Shown: piece after piece, positions 44,971 to 56,524 of the stretch
Layout of the letters: every line of letters starts with the position of its first letter
Numbering within the stretch: the first letter of the stretch is position 1
From: Diphasiastrum complanatum
Taxonomy: Eukaryota > Streptophyta > Lycopodiopsida > Lycopodiales > Lycopodiaceae
NCBI GenBank assembly: GCA_029204225.1
Contig: CM055107.1
Location: 7,410,873-7,474,872 of the forward strand
Direction of reading: 5' to 3'
Length of the DNA: 64,000 nt
The notes under the pieces: model-generated
What the model saw: only the letters and a program-made list of their open reading frames with translations
What the model was told of the DNA's origin: nothing
Databases searched by the model: none
Made by a program: the position numbers and the translations under genes

Positions 44971-45720
44971 TGTAGCGCAGGCATCCCAAAGGAAGCCGGG
45001 AACCACGACTTAGCTTCCGAGCCTTCAATTCTTGCCATCCAAACCCACTTGACATACATGCAGCCAACTCGCCAACAACGATCAGACTTAACCAACTTGA
45101 AGTTCCGAAAACCAACATTGAGATCCAACCTGGCGCCATGCCAGATCGGGGGTCCCGACGTGGGTGACTTCCCTCCAAGCAAGCCGCCCGACATACATCA
45201 AACTTAACCAACTCGAAGCTTCGTTACAGACGAGTAACATCCATTCCAAGCAAGCGGTCTGACTTACATCAGACTTAACCAACTGAAAGCTTCGTCACGA
45301 GCGCTGGAAGCCAACCTGGCGCCACGCCAGACTGGACAGCCATAAACAGGTAACATCCACCCAAGCAAGCCATCCAACTCAGCCGACAGGTTAGAGCCCG
45401 TTCCCCAAGAGCTTAACCCATTCACGTTCATGCAAGGAACACTCAGAACCAGAAGCCGCGACAGATATGGAAACAACCAGTTCCTGGACCAAATGGTCTT
45501 GACAGCATACCGCTGGCGCCACGGACCGAATGGTCCCGACGGCATACCGCTGGCGTCCCGGGATACGACCCTCAGCTATGTGCCAAGTTAAAATTTTTGA
45601 AAGCGGCCTTACAACTGGCGCTTTTACCGAACACTGAAACCCAGAAGGTAATCAGAGTCAGTTTGAGGAAAATCCCACTTTATTGATAAATTTGAGAAGG
45701 TTACATTTCAAGTGTGTGAC
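44971..45720 (-). repeat. LARD 5' LTR, copy 1, truncated
   Basis: Matches 41171-41922 of the 3' LTR and then stops at GTGTGTGAC, where a full LTR in the opposite orientation begins. The missing part corresponds to U3. Confidence 0.92.
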
Positions 45721-46964
45721 TGTTGTAAAGCTACCTTTACAAGCTTTACTTCCGGCGCCATCGGCGCCAGCTATGTCCGCGGCGCCAGCGCGCCCCTGCT
45801 GCTCCCGGGGCCAACGGCGCCGGCGCCGCTCCCGGCGCCACTGTGACCAGAATCCAGTCGGCGCCAAGTTCCTATGATTGAGAATCTTTGATCGGTTCTA
45901 GCGAAGTCCAGAGAGCTCAGATCGATGTGCAATCACCTCACACGATCTAGGCATGATTAAAGGAAGCCTGGGGTTCAATAAAATCTAGAGAGAGAAAATG
46001 ACTTTCTAGAAAGAGAAAATCCTAGAGAGAGAAAAATGTGCTTTACCAGCTTGGGTAGAGTGCTTGGTATGAGGGGGGGTGCCGAATCACACCAATACTA
46101 TAGGGGAGTGCGGGTTGCGACTCAGGGCGAGATCCAACCAAGTCTCAGCCTCCCTTGCTGGAATGTTGTCATGGCTCTCGCCTTGGCATGCTAGCGCCCC
46201 GGAGACTAGGGTCTGTCACACACTTGAAATGTAACCTTCTCAAATTTATCAATAAAGTGGGATTTTTCTCAAACTGACTCTGATTACCTTCTGGGTTTCA
46301 GTGTTCGGTAAAAGCGCCAGTTGTAAGGCCGCTTTAAAAATTTTTATCTTGGCACATAGCTGGGGGTCGTATCCCGGGACGCCAGCGGTATGCCGTCGGG
46401 ACCATTCGGTCCGTGTCGCCAGCGGTATGCTGTCGGGACCATTTGGTCCAAGAACTGGTTGTTTCCATATCTGTCGCGGCTTGTGGTTCTGAGTGTTCCT
46501 TGCATGAACGTGAATGGGTTAAGCTCTTGGGGAACGGGCTCTAACCTGTCATCTGAGTTGGATGGCTTGCTTGGGTGGATGTTACCTGTTTATGGCTGTC
46601 CAGTCTGGTGTGGCGCCAGGTTGGCTTCCAGCGCTCGTGACGAAGCTTTCAGTTGGTTAAGTCTGATGTAAGTCAGACCGCTTGCTTGGAATGGATGTTA
46701 CTCGTTTGTAACGAAGCTTCGAGTTGGTTAAGTTTGATGTATGTCGGGCGGCTTGCTTGGAGGGAAGTCACCCACATCGGGACCCCCGATCTGGCATGGC
46801 GCCAGGTTGGATCTCAATGTTGGTTTTCGGAACTTCATGTTGGTTAAGTCTGATCGTTGTTGGCGAGTTGGCTGCTTGTATGTCAAGTGGGTTTGGATGA
46901 CAAGAATTGAAGGCTGGGAAGCTAAGTCGTGGTTCCCGGCTCCCTTTGGGATGCCTGCGCTACA
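45721..46964 (+). repeat. LARD 5' LTR, copy 2
   Basis: 1244 bp, TGTTGTAAAGC to GCGCTACA. The first 140 bp hold a dense GGCGCC cluster. A polyadenylation-like AATAAA is at about 46250. Confidence 0.93.
45745..45865 (+). repeat. GGCGCC palindrome cluster in LARD LTR
   Basis: About eight GGCGCC or one-mismatch hexamers in 120 bp, in strongly GC-rich sequence. Equivalent clusters lie at 42270-42350, 49585-49700 and 51400-51485. Confidence 0.85.
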
Positions 46965-46966
46965 TG

Positions 46967-46982
46967 TGGTATCAGAGCCGAC
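46967..46982 (+). promoter_or_regulatory. LARD primer binding site, copy 2
   Basis: TGGTATCAGAGCCGAC, two bases after the 5' LTR, identical to copy 1. Confidence 0.93.
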
Positions 46983-47053
46983 TGGCCGGTCAGATATGCG
47001 GATCTCACGGAAATGGCCACGGTTTGGGGTTCATCAAGACAACTGTTGTGCAA

Positions 47054-47442
47054 GGTGCTGCCCACAGTGTAATCACGGGTGCGTCCACGGTCGGGGTGGT
47101 CGGCAGAACGAGGGACTTGATGAGTCAAAGTGCTGCCCTTGAGGTGTAAGCACGGTCAGTTCTCGCGGTTCGGGCCTGGCGCTGTCTGCACGTAGGACGG
47201 ATGAGGCAAAGTGCTGCCTAGGGAGGTGAAAGCACGGTCTGTACCTTGTGGGGTGCGGGGCGACATATTCGAACTGTACGGGTTAACCATTGATACAGAG
47301 ATGCTGCTCGAATTCGGGTGTAAAGCACGGGTGGTTAGCTGCCGGTGCGGGATAGCTGCCGATCGTTTAGCTATAAGGGCTATCGACCAAAAAGTGGTGG
47401 GGCGTGACTGAGGCAATGTACTGCTTAATGGTGAAAGCACGG
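47054..47442 (+). other. Reiterated GTGCT...AGCAC hairpin motif, LARD copy 2 leader
   Basis: Sites at 47054-47077 (stem altered to ATCAC), 47126-47155, 47207-47237 and 47412-47442 (GTACT in place of GTGCT). A weaker fifth site with GCTGCT...AAAGCAC is near 47300-47333. Two sites have perfect 5 bp stems; two carry single changes that break a pair. Confidence 0.65.
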
Positions 47443-47715
47443 ATGGTTGGAGGGGTGTCCTATGTGGGTTGATTCCGTGATCGATTTGTATGGGCGCGGC
47501 CAGGCAAAGGTCCGTTGGCAGGACCATCTCAAAGGGGGACCTTGTCTTTGTTACTTCTTAGTAAACCTGCCTGAGTGTCTTACTTGTACGTATTCGTGGT
47601 GAGTCTTAGTACTCGTGCTTTGCCTGGTTTGCATGATTGCTTGTGATACAAGGAGCTGATGGCTCGAGAAGGAACCTTTTCTTTTGAAGGCTGATACCAT
47701 CAAACAAAGAGGACT

Positions 47716-48228
47716 ACAGAATCTGTGGGGCGGATTTGCAGTTCAAGTACTCACACGTGAACGACAACGAAACGACTCAATGTTTGCAAAGGATGGATGG
47801 CTAGCCTGTTTCTTAGGTTAGTTTCATTTGCGACAACGCCCACCAGACGCAAGCAGGAAGTCAAAAGTTGGAAAGGGCCATTTCAGGGGAGATCTTCTAT
47901 GGAGCAGTTGGTCTTCATTTTGGGATGGCCACCTTCGGAACTGAAACTCACTGAGCATGGGCGATATCCAGAATCTGTGCGGCGGATTTGCAGTTCAAGT
48001 ACACGCACGTGAACGACAACGAAATGACTCAATGTTTGCAAAGGATGGATGGCTAGCCTGTTTCTTGGGTTAGTTTCATTTGCGACAACGCCCACCAGAC
48101 GCAAGCAGGAAGTCGAAAGTTGGAAAGGGTAATTTCAGGGGAGATCTTCTATAGCAGTTGGTCTTCATTTTGGGATGGCCACCTTCGGAACTGAAATTCA
48201 CTGAGCATGGGTGATATCCAGTATCAGT
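47716..48228 (+). repeat. Two-copy tandem repeat, ~250 bp, LARD copy 2 internal region
   Basis: Counterpart of 43716-44215 in inverse orientation, including CTGAAACTCACTGAGCATGG at each unit. Confidence 0.9.
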
Positions 48229-49540
48229 TGGGTTTTTCCTCAAAGGGGAAAAGACTAGGATCCTCTTCAGAGATTGGCAACAAGTTGGATCGAGCCATAA
48301 TCCTAGCAGATGGGAAGCAAAGTGTTGGAAAGGCTTTTTGTCCAAAGAACTCTACTCTAAGTCCGATCAGCTGATTTATTAAGTGGAGGGGAACTATCAC
48401 ACACACCTCTCTCTTGGGGCAAATTTTAGATGAAAGTTGATCAAAATGGGGGCAAATTCAAGGTGACCTAGCCATACTCACATGAGGAGACTGGCGAACT
48501 TTGGACCTAATAAGTTGACAAGTTTTTGTTGTGGAAAGGAAAGTTTGTTATAGGCTTTCTCTGGACCAGCAATGATGAGGAAACATATGAGTACGCTGGC
48601 TTGTGTTACGTGTAAGACAGCTGATCAATGAAGGAACTGTGAAAGTTGAGTCTTGTATGAGAGACTTGGTATTTCGAACGGACGCTAAGGGACAGTTCGC
48701 GTTGAGATCGAATTAGTGCAAACTCTGGGTGCATGTTTCTGATTCAAAGAGAGCTACTTGAAGCCAAGCTCGATGTACACTTCTTGTTTTGACTGTGAGG
48801 CAACTAACCAGTGATGGAATTGTGAAAGTCAAGTTTTGCACGACGGACATGGTGCTTCAAACAAACGCGAAGAGATAGTTCGGATGCGGATCAAACTGGT
48901 GTGACCCTTTGGCTTTCCACGAGGTCAATGGTTACATTTGGGCTGATTCAAAGAGCTACTTCAAGCTAAGTGAGAGATGCATTGCGGAGTACTCAATCTT
49001 TGCCTACCTTAAAGAGCCAAGATGGAAAAGTATCAAGATCAGGCTTGGACAAGGAGAGCAATCAAGGTGCAGAAGCAACAAGGCACAGAGTGGACCATAA
49101 AGTGGACAATCAAACGATAAATCCTTCGGCTCAGGGAGCCTTGATACCTGTGCGGAACTGAACAAACCTGGAGCTCAGGGAGCTCAACACAAAGTGCATC
49201 AAGGACAAATCAGGAGCTCAAAGGAGTTCCAAAGTCGAAAGTCAGAAGCGACAGGGGCGAACATTTCAAAGAAAGGCCTCTGTCATCAGTTAATAAGGTT
49301 CTCGGGTTTTACGAAAGCGATATCAAATCTACGCTTTTCCCAGACAAAGATATATTTTCAAGTTATGTAATTTTTCAGTACAAAGAGCTGAGCCTCCGAC
49401 TTGTGGTGTGCCAGCTTCAATGTTAATAAAAAGTGGCCAGTAAATTGAGTACTGTGCCTAGTAGCTTAAATGTATAGTCATTTTAATTGGGAGACACCTT
49501 TACTTTAATCTGACATCTGATGAGGACATCAGATTTTATA

Positions 49541-49553
49541 AAGGTGGGGTGGA
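49541..49553 (+). promoter_or_regulatory. LARD polypurine tract, copy 2
   Basis: AAGGTGGGGTGGA abutting the 3' LTR. Confidence 0.87.
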
Positions 49554-50798
49554 TGTTGTAAAGCTACCTTTACAAGCTTTACTTGCGGCGCCATCGGCGC
49601 CAGCTATGTCCCCGGCGCCAGCAGCGGCCCTGCTGCTCCCGGCGCCAACGGCGCCGGCGCCGCTCCCGGCGCCACTGTGACCAGAATCCAGCCGGCGCCA
49701 AGTTCCTATGGCTGAAAATTTTTGATCGGTTCTAGCGAAGTCCAGAGAGCTCAGATCGATGTGCAATCACCTCACACGATCTAGGCATGATTAAAGGAAG
49801 CCTGGGGATCAATAAAATCTAGAGAGAGAAAATGACTTTCTAGAAAGAGAAAATCCTAGAGAGAGAAAAACGTGCTTTACCAGCTTGGGTAGAGTGCTTG
49901 GTATGAGGGGGGGTGCCGAATCACACCAATACTATAGGGGAGTGCGGGTTGCGACTCAGGGCGAGCTCCAACCAAGTCTCAGCCTCCCTTGCTGGAATGT
50001 TGTCATGGCTCTCGCCTTGGCATGCTAGCGCCCCGGAGACTAGGGTCGGTCACACACTTGAAATGTAACCTTCTCAGATTTATCAATAAAGTGGGATTTT
50101 TCTCAAACTGACTCTGATTACCTTCTGGGTTTCAGTGTTCGGTAAAAGCGCCAGTGGTAAGGCCGCTTTCAAAATTTTTAATTTGGCACATAGCTGAGGG
50201 TCGTATCCCGGGACGCCAGCGGTATGCCGTCGGGACCATTCGGTCCGTGGCGCCAGCGGTATGCTGTCGGGACCATTTGGTCTAGGAACTGGTTGTTTCC
50301 ATATCTGTCGCGGCTTGTGGTTCTGAGTGTTCCTTGCATGAACGTGAATGGGTTAAGCTCTTGGGGAACGGGCTCTAACCTGTCGGCTGAGTTGGATGGC
50401 TTGCTTGGGTGGATGTTACCTGTTTATGGCTGTCCAGTCTGGTGTGGCGCCAGGTTGGCTTCCAGCGCTCGTGACGAAGCTTTCAGTTGGTTAAGTCTGA
50501 TGTAAGTCAGACCGCTTGCTTGGAATGGATGTTACTCGTTTGTAACGAAGCTTCGAGTTGGTTAAGTTTGATGTATGTCGGGCGGCTTGCTTGGAGGGAA
50601 GTCACCCACATCGGGACCCCCGATCTGGCATGGCGCCAGGTTGGATCTCAATGTTGGTTTTTGGAACTTCAAGTTGGTTAAGTCTGATCGTTGTTGGCGA
50701 GTTGGCTGCTTGTATGTCAAGTGGGTTCGGATGGCAAGAGTTGAAGGCTGGGAAGCTAAGTCGTGGTTCCCGGCTCCCTTTGGGATGCCTGCGCTACA
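49554..50798 (+). repeat. LARD 3' LTR, copy 2
   Basis: 1245 bp, very similar to 45721-46964, ending GGATGCCTGCGCTACA. Confidence 0.93.
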
Positions 50799-50814
50799 GG
50801 ATGCCTGCGCTACA
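50799..50814 (+). repeat. Duplicated LTR end (16 bp)
   Basis: GGATGCCTGCGCTACA repeats the last 16 bp of the adjacent LTR and then joins a LARD LTR fragment in the other orientation. Confidence 0.9.
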
Positions 50815-51367
50815 GGTCCCGATGGCATACCGCTGGCGTCCCGGATACGACCCTCAGCTATGTGCCAACTTAAAAATTTGGAAGCGGCCTTACAACTGGC
50901 GCTTTTACCGAACACTGAAACCCAGAAGGTAATCAGAGTCAGTTTGAGAAAAATCCCACTTTATTGATAAATCTGAGAAGGTTACATTTCAAGTGTGTGA
51001 CCGACCCTAGTCTCCGGGGCGATAGCATGCCAAGGCGAGAGCCATGACAACATTCCAGCAGGGGAGGCTGAGACTTTGTTGGAGCTCGCCCTGAGTCGCA
51101 ACCCGCACTCCCCTATAGTATTGGTGTGATTCGGCACCCCCTCATACCAAGCACTCTATCGCACATTTTTCTCTCTCTAGGATTTTATCTTTCTAGAAAG
51201 TCATTTTCCTTCTCTAGATTTTATTGATCCCCAGGCTTCCTTTAATCATGCCTAGATCGTGTGAGGGGATTGCACATCGATCTGAGCTCTCTGGACTCCG
51301 CTAGAGCCGATCAAAGATTTTCAGCCATAGGAACTTGGCGTCGTCTGGATTTTGGTCATAGTGGCGC
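50815..51367 (-). repeat. LARD LTR fragment, minus orientation
   Basis: Matches about 41731-42303 of the copy 1 LTR. Both ends are internal to the LTR, so it is a recombination fragment. Confidence 0.9.
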
Positions 51368-52583
51368 TGTTGTACAGCTACCTTTACAAGCTTTACTTCC
51401 GGCGCCAGCAGCGCCCCTGCTGCTCCCAGTGCCAACGGCGTTGGCGCCGCTCCCGCCGCCACTGTGACAAGAATCCAGCCGACGCCAACTTCCTATGGCA
51501 GAAAATCTTTGATCGGTTCTAGCGGAGTCCAGAGAGCTCAGATCGATGTGCAATCACCTCACACGATCTAGGCATGATTAAAGGAAGCCTGGGGATCAAT
51601 AAAATCTAGAGAGAGAAAATGACTTTCTAGAAAGAGAAAATTCTAGAGAGAGAAAAACGTGCTTTACCAGCTTGGGTAGAGTGCTTGGTATGAGGGGAGG
51701 TGCCGAATCACACCAATACTATAGGGGAGTGCGGGTTGCGACTCAGGGCGAGCTCCAACCAAGTCTCAGCCTCCCTTGCTGGAATGTTGTCATGGCTCTC
51801 GCCTTGGCATGCTAGCGCCCCGGAGACTAGGGTCGGTCACACACTTGAAATGTAACCTTCTCAGATTTATCAATAAAGTGGGATTTTCCTCAAACTGACT
51901 CTGATTATTTCTGGGTTTCAATGTTCGGTAAAAGCGCCAGTTGTAAGGCCGCTTTCAAAATTTTTAACTTGGCACATAGCTAAGGGTCGTATCCCGGCAC
52001 GCCAACGGTATGCCGTCGGGACCATTCGGTCCGTGGCGCCAGCGGTATGCTGTCGGGACCATTTGGTCCAGGGACTGGTTGTTTCCATATCTGTCGCGGC
52101 TTGTGGTTCTGAGTGTTCCTTGCATGAACGTGAATGGGTTAAGCTCTTGGGGAACGGGCTCTAACCTGTCGGCTGAGTTGGATGGCTTGCTTGGGTGGAT
52201 GTTACCTGTTTATGGCTGTCCAGTCTGGCGTGGCGCCAGACTGGCTTCCAGCGCTCGTAACGAAGCTTTCAGTTGGTTAAGTCTGATGTAAGTCAGACCG
52301 CTTGCTTGGAATGGATGTTACTCGTTTGTAACGAAGCTTCGAGTTGGTTAAGTTTGATGTATGTCGGGCGGCTTGCTTGGAGGGAAGTCACCCACATCGG
52401 GACCCCCGATCTGGCATGGCGCCAGGTTGGATCTCAATGTTGGTTTCGGAACTTCAAGTTGGTTAAGTCTGATCGTTGTTGGCGAGTTGGCTGCTTGTAT
52501 GTCAAGTGGGTTTGGATGGCAAGAGTTGAAGGCTGGAAAGCTAAGTCGTGGTTCCCGGCTCCCTTTGGGATGCCTGCACTACA
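51368..52583 (+). repeat. Solo LARD LTR
   Basis: 1216 bp, TGTTGTACAGC to CTGCACTACA, with no PBS after it and no PPT before it. No target site duplication at its ends. Confidence 0.9.
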
Positions 52584-52934
52584 CGCCAGGTTGGCTTCCA
52601 ATGCTTGTGACGAAGCTTTCAGTTGGTTAAGTTTGATGTAAGTCAGACCACTGGCTTGGAATGGATGTTACTGGTTTGTAACAAAGCTTCGAGTTGGTTA
52701 AGTTTGATGTATGTCGGGCGGCTTGCTTGGAGGGAAGTCACCCACATCAGGACCCCCGATCTGGCATGGCGCCAGGCTGGATCTCAATGTTGGTTTTCGG
52801 AACTTCAAGTTGGTTAAGTCTGATCGTTGTTGGCGAGTTGGATGCTTGTATGTCAAGTGGGTTTGAATGGCAAGAGTTGAAGGCTGGGAAGCTAAGTCAT
52901 GGTTCCCGGCTCCCTTTGGAATGTCTGCGCTACA
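52584..52934 (+). repeat. LARD LTR 3' fragment
   Basis: Repeats the final ~350 bp of the LTR (from CGCCAGGTTGGC to CTGCGCTACA) in tandem after the solo LTR. Confidence 0.9.
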
Positions 52935-53686
52935 CCGGAGCGCTGGCGCCCCTGGCACCGTGAACACCAGGGCGCCAAAGGAGACCAGAGCACATGCACA
53001 CACACACACACATGGGAATTATTTAGCATTTCTGAGTATATATGCACGGTGGACCAGTTCCAGGAAAATATTATGAGATAAACCCATCAGGTCACGTGGC
53101 AAGCAAAGGTTGAAGGTCACTCAGGCAGGTCGGGCAGGGCGGCGGGCAGCATCATCGGGCCACCTAGGGACATGTGTCGTGTACAAAAGTTGGTCGCGGC
53201 CAAACTGTTCGTGCCAGTATGATACCAGATCCTGCACTCACAGAAATTGGAAACCATGCAAGTCCTAGATGGTTGTTTCAACGTTGCAAGCACCCTCCTA
53301 CCCTCACTCCATAAGTCATAAGAGAAGGGATTTACAAGGATACAAAAGGCAAACAAGTGCATTACTATGGCTGTTTTGGGGGCGCCCCGCCCGTGTCTTA
53401 CTAGCGCGTTACCGATGACAGGTGAGCAAATCTTGGGCAGCCACGTGTTTTCAGGTATTTTCTATGGCTGCTTGAGATTTTTCATAGGGCTGCCCAACAT
53501 TTTTTACGCGACCCCAAAACTAAGACCCGATTTTTTGTGTACCCGAGAATTTTTTGCAGCTACTCATCAGTTGAGTGCCACGTGGCATTTCATCTATTAT
53601 CCCATGATAAACTGCAATATTTTTCGCATGAGCTATATATGTGAAACTTAGCACAATTTTTGCATGTGCATGAGCGGGGGCGTACT
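52935..53686. other. Unassigned sequence between LARD LTR pieces
   Basis: Short CA run near 52996-53012. No recognised gene. Confidence 0.4.
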
Positions 53687-54021
53687 TGTTGTAAAGCTAC
53701 CTTTACAAGCTTTACTTCCGACGCCACCGGCGCTGTTTCAAACTTTTTAATCTGGCACATAGCCGAGGGTTGTATCCCGGGACGCCAGCGGTATGCCGTC
53801 GGGACCATTCGGTCTGTGGCGCCAGCGGTATGCTGTCGGGACCACTTGGTCCAGGATCTGGTTGTTTCCATATCTATCGCGGCTTGTGGTTATGAGTGTT
53901 TCTTGCATGAAAGTGAATGGGTTAAGCTCTTGATGAACGGGCTCTAACCTGTCGGCTTAGTTGGATGGCTTGCTTGGGTGGAAGTTACCTGTTTATGGCT
54001 GTCCAGTCTGACGTGGCGCCA
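53687..54021 (+). repeat. Internally deleted LARD LTR
   Basis: The first ~49 bp of the LTR (TGTTGTAAAGC to GGCGCTG) are joined to the region beginning TTTCAAACTTTTTAATCTGG. The 3' end is missing after GTGGCGCCA. The central GGCGCC cluster and R region are absent. Confidence 0.88.
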
Positions 54022-54829
54022 GTGGTAGCATCAATTTTGAGCTTGGGGAGGTGTTTGCACGTTTTTGCATGATTCCTTCTTGTGGAAGTGTGCCCTACTA
54101 TAGTTTTTCAGACGCTCTGATCTTGCACATGTGAAGCCTAGGGGCAGGCTGATGTGGCAAGCATCTTGTTCACTTGGTCTCCCTCTGTATTGAGCTTTAC
54201 AGCACCCAATTTGGTGTCCTGTAGCCAAAGTTATGATCATCTGAAGTTTTGTAGTTTTGTGATTAAAATTGGCAAAATTTGGAATTGTTCTGATTGCATG
54301 CCAGTCATTTCTCTAATTTGTAGTACTGTGCTTGTCTGGATTGGTTGCATGTTGATTCTCAGAGTAATTCTAACATTCATGAGGGATTTACAATCGATTT
54401 GAGTGGTCATACGCGTGTGCTCTGACAGTTGGGTCACAAATCAGTGTTAATGGCTAACAAATTCTGTAAAACTGAAGTTTACATAAAAAATTCAGAAGTG
54501 ACGTTTATGACTGATGTATTGTGCTTTGCATGCTAGTTTGACATTGGGTTAGTAACATTAGAAATCAGATAGTGTTTTGATTTTTTCGACTTTGATTGTC
54601 TTTTAAACTAACAATATTTTCGTCAGAATTTTTGAATTACGTAAAATAAAACAAATTTTGAGTTTTCCAAAAAAATTCAAAATTTCAGTCATTTTTTCGT
54701 TATCTATGGAATCAATTTAGATTAGTGAATTGATTAAACTGAGTTCATTAGTCAGAAATTAATCACAGTGTTTTCACTAAGTCTAAATTATTTTCCAGTG
54801 ATAGATAAGTTAAAATTGACAAAAGGAAC
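54022..54829. other. AT-rich flank, no gene seen
   Basis: Short frames only. Probably continuous with the sequence after 61302 before copia element B inserted. Confidence 0.45.
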
Positions 54830-55564
54830 TGTTGATTTCACACGTGTGGATTGTCCACTACATGTACTTGTGATCTCCTAAGGTGTGTAGATGCACCAAG
54901 ATCAAGACTAGATTGAGATTCAAGATCAATCTTAGATCCTATGGCAAAAACACACTACTACATGCATTCAATCATTTCCAACTCTCACTCACACATGTGG
55001 GAAGTATTCAAAAAATATTTTAAGTAAAAATAAGCTGCTCTCCTCGGGTAGAGAGAGAAAACCATCATGAGCTCTCGGGTAGAGAGAGAAAGCTAGAAAT
55101 TCAATAACACTCAAAATCCACATAATCATCAAATCAATTAGCTTCAAAATGAGGAGTACAATGATACTAGTAGATCCACGAGCTACCACTATGCTTAACT
55201 GTGATTGGAGCACACTTTGTCACCTCTTAATCCTATTGGACCATTGGTCCATGCACCTCTTAATTCTATTGGACTATATTCAAGCACACCTCAAATTCCT
55301 ATTGGACCTCACATGGTTCCACCTCTAAATCCTATTGGACCTCTTAGAATTCATCAAGCAAAAGCATTACACTTGTCTACACTCTAATTGGCACGAGTTT
55401 AGCCTCTTACTCTATTTTGGCTCACTAGTGGCATTACAAGTGGAAATGCATAATTTGCCATCTATGCCAAATTTGTTCCTATCAACATCCTACACCTAGA
55501 TGCTTGATGTAAAAAACATAAGACCCCTATCTCTAACATAGCAAATCTTTTTCAATTCTTCACA
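54830..55564 (-). repeat. 3' LTR of copia element B
   Basis: 735 bp, TGTTGATTTCACACG at the left and AATTCTTCACA at the right. Contains a short internal repeat CCTATTGGACC/CTAATTGG with several near copies. Confidence 0.92.
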
Positions 55565-55578
55565 CTCCTCCTAAAAAA
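55565..55578 (-). promoter_or_regulatory. Polypurine tract of copia element B
   Basis: Minus strand TTTTTTAGGAGGAG immediately before the 3' LTR. Confidence 0.88.
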
Positions 55579-55582
55579 TTAT

Positions 55583-56467
55583 CTATGAAGATTTGGGCAT
55601 TGATCTTGATATGACTCCAAGATTAGATCCATGCTTGATGAAAGCACTTTTGCTCAAAGGCTTGGTGAGTAGATCGGCAATACAAGAGGACGAGTTGACA
55701 TGCTTCAAATAAATTTCTCCTCCAATAAGCTTTTCTCTCACAAAATGGTGTGCCACTTCTATGTGCTTGCTTCTTGCATGAAATATGGGATTATTGGCAA
55801 GAGCTTGGGCCAAGATGTTATCACACTTGATCATTGGTAGATCATCTTCCTTGATGCACTTTAGCTCCATTAATAACCTCTTGATCCAAAGCACCTCTTT
55901 GGTAGTTGTAGTGAGTGCTTTGTACTCTGCCTCACATGAAGAGAGAGATATAGTATCTTGCTTTTTGGAAAGCCAAGATATTAGATTGCCTCCAAGAAAG
56001 ATAGTGTATGCACTAATAGACTTTCGATCCATCTTGTCACTTGCAAAGTCCGAATCCGAGTAGCCAAAAATGGATAGATCTTCACTTTTATAGAGTAGAC
56101 CATAATCACAAGATGAAGATACATATCTTAGAATCCTCTTGGCCATCTTCCAATGATGGATCTTAGGATCTTGCATAGATTGACTCAATTTGTGCACACA
56201 AAAACTTAGATTGGGCCTAGTAATGGTAAGCCAAATCAAGGAGCCTACAAAACTCCTAAAAAGTGTGATGTCCTCAAAGGATCTTTCATCACCTTTATTA
56301 GGATCTTTTACAATTTGCTCCATTGGAGTATCTATGGTCTTAGAATTTTCCATATGGAATTTTTTCAACATAGAGTGAGCATATCTAGATTGACATATAA
56401 AGACATGATTTTCATAAAAATCAATTTCTAGGCCTAGGATGTAATGTATCTCTCCTAGATCTTGCAT
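55583..56467 (-). pseudogene. Copia B RT C-terminus and RNase H
   Basis: 295 codons open. Starts MQDLGEIHYILGLEID, the RT segment after the YVDD box. RNase H follows with SDSDFASDKMDRKS, SLSSCEAEYKAL, the IKCDN block (usually CDN--A--L--NP) and FHARSKHIEVAHHFVREK, ending SCIADLLTKPLSK. The acidic residues and the HIE-HHF-RE signature of copia RNase H are intact. It is cut off from the rest of pol by a TGA just upstream (near 56524). Confidence 0.92.
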
Positions 56468-56524
56468 TTTAAACTCACATCCAAGTGCTAGCTTAGTTTC
56501 ATCAACTAGCTTGATACAACTTCC

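Larger units (their letters stand above)
41171..45720 (-). mobile_element. LARD-like LTR retrotransposon, copy 1 (5' LTR truncated)
   Basis: Minus-strand order: truncated 5' LTR (44971-45720), PBS, 2.6 kb non-coding internal region, PPT, complete 3' LTR (41171-42381). The internal region holds no gag or pol motif in any frame. The structure therefore fits a large retrotransposon derivative mobilised in trans. The initiator-Met PBS points to a copia-type helper, but that is inference. Copy 2 (45721-50798) is a close relative in the opposite orientation. Confidence 0.88.
46983..49540 (+). other. LARD internal region, copy 2, non-coding
   Basis: Collinear with copy 1 in inverse orientation. No gag or pol motif. 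Frames such as 48909-49100 and 47797-48012 are short and unrecognised. Holds the 250 bp tandem repeat and the hairpin series. Confidence 0.78.
45721..50798 (+). mobile_element. LARD-like LTR retrotransposon, copy 2 (complete)
   Basis: Plus-strand copy with both LTRs (45721-46964, 49554-50798), PBS and PPT, 5078 bp overall, and no gag or pol. It shares LTR and internal sequence with copy 1 throughout. The flanks do not show a 5 bp direct repeat (GTGAC left, GGATG right), so recombination rather than simple insertion produced the present junctions. Confidence 0.9.

Noticed and set aside
50224-50505. A 93-codon ORF found in five LARD LTR copies (also 41465-41746, 45264-45545, 46390-46671, 52010-52291)
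   Set aside because: It lies entirely within the LTR and is repeated only because the LTR is. The translation is rich in Trp, Ser and Leu and resembles no protein, and overlapping frames are equally open.
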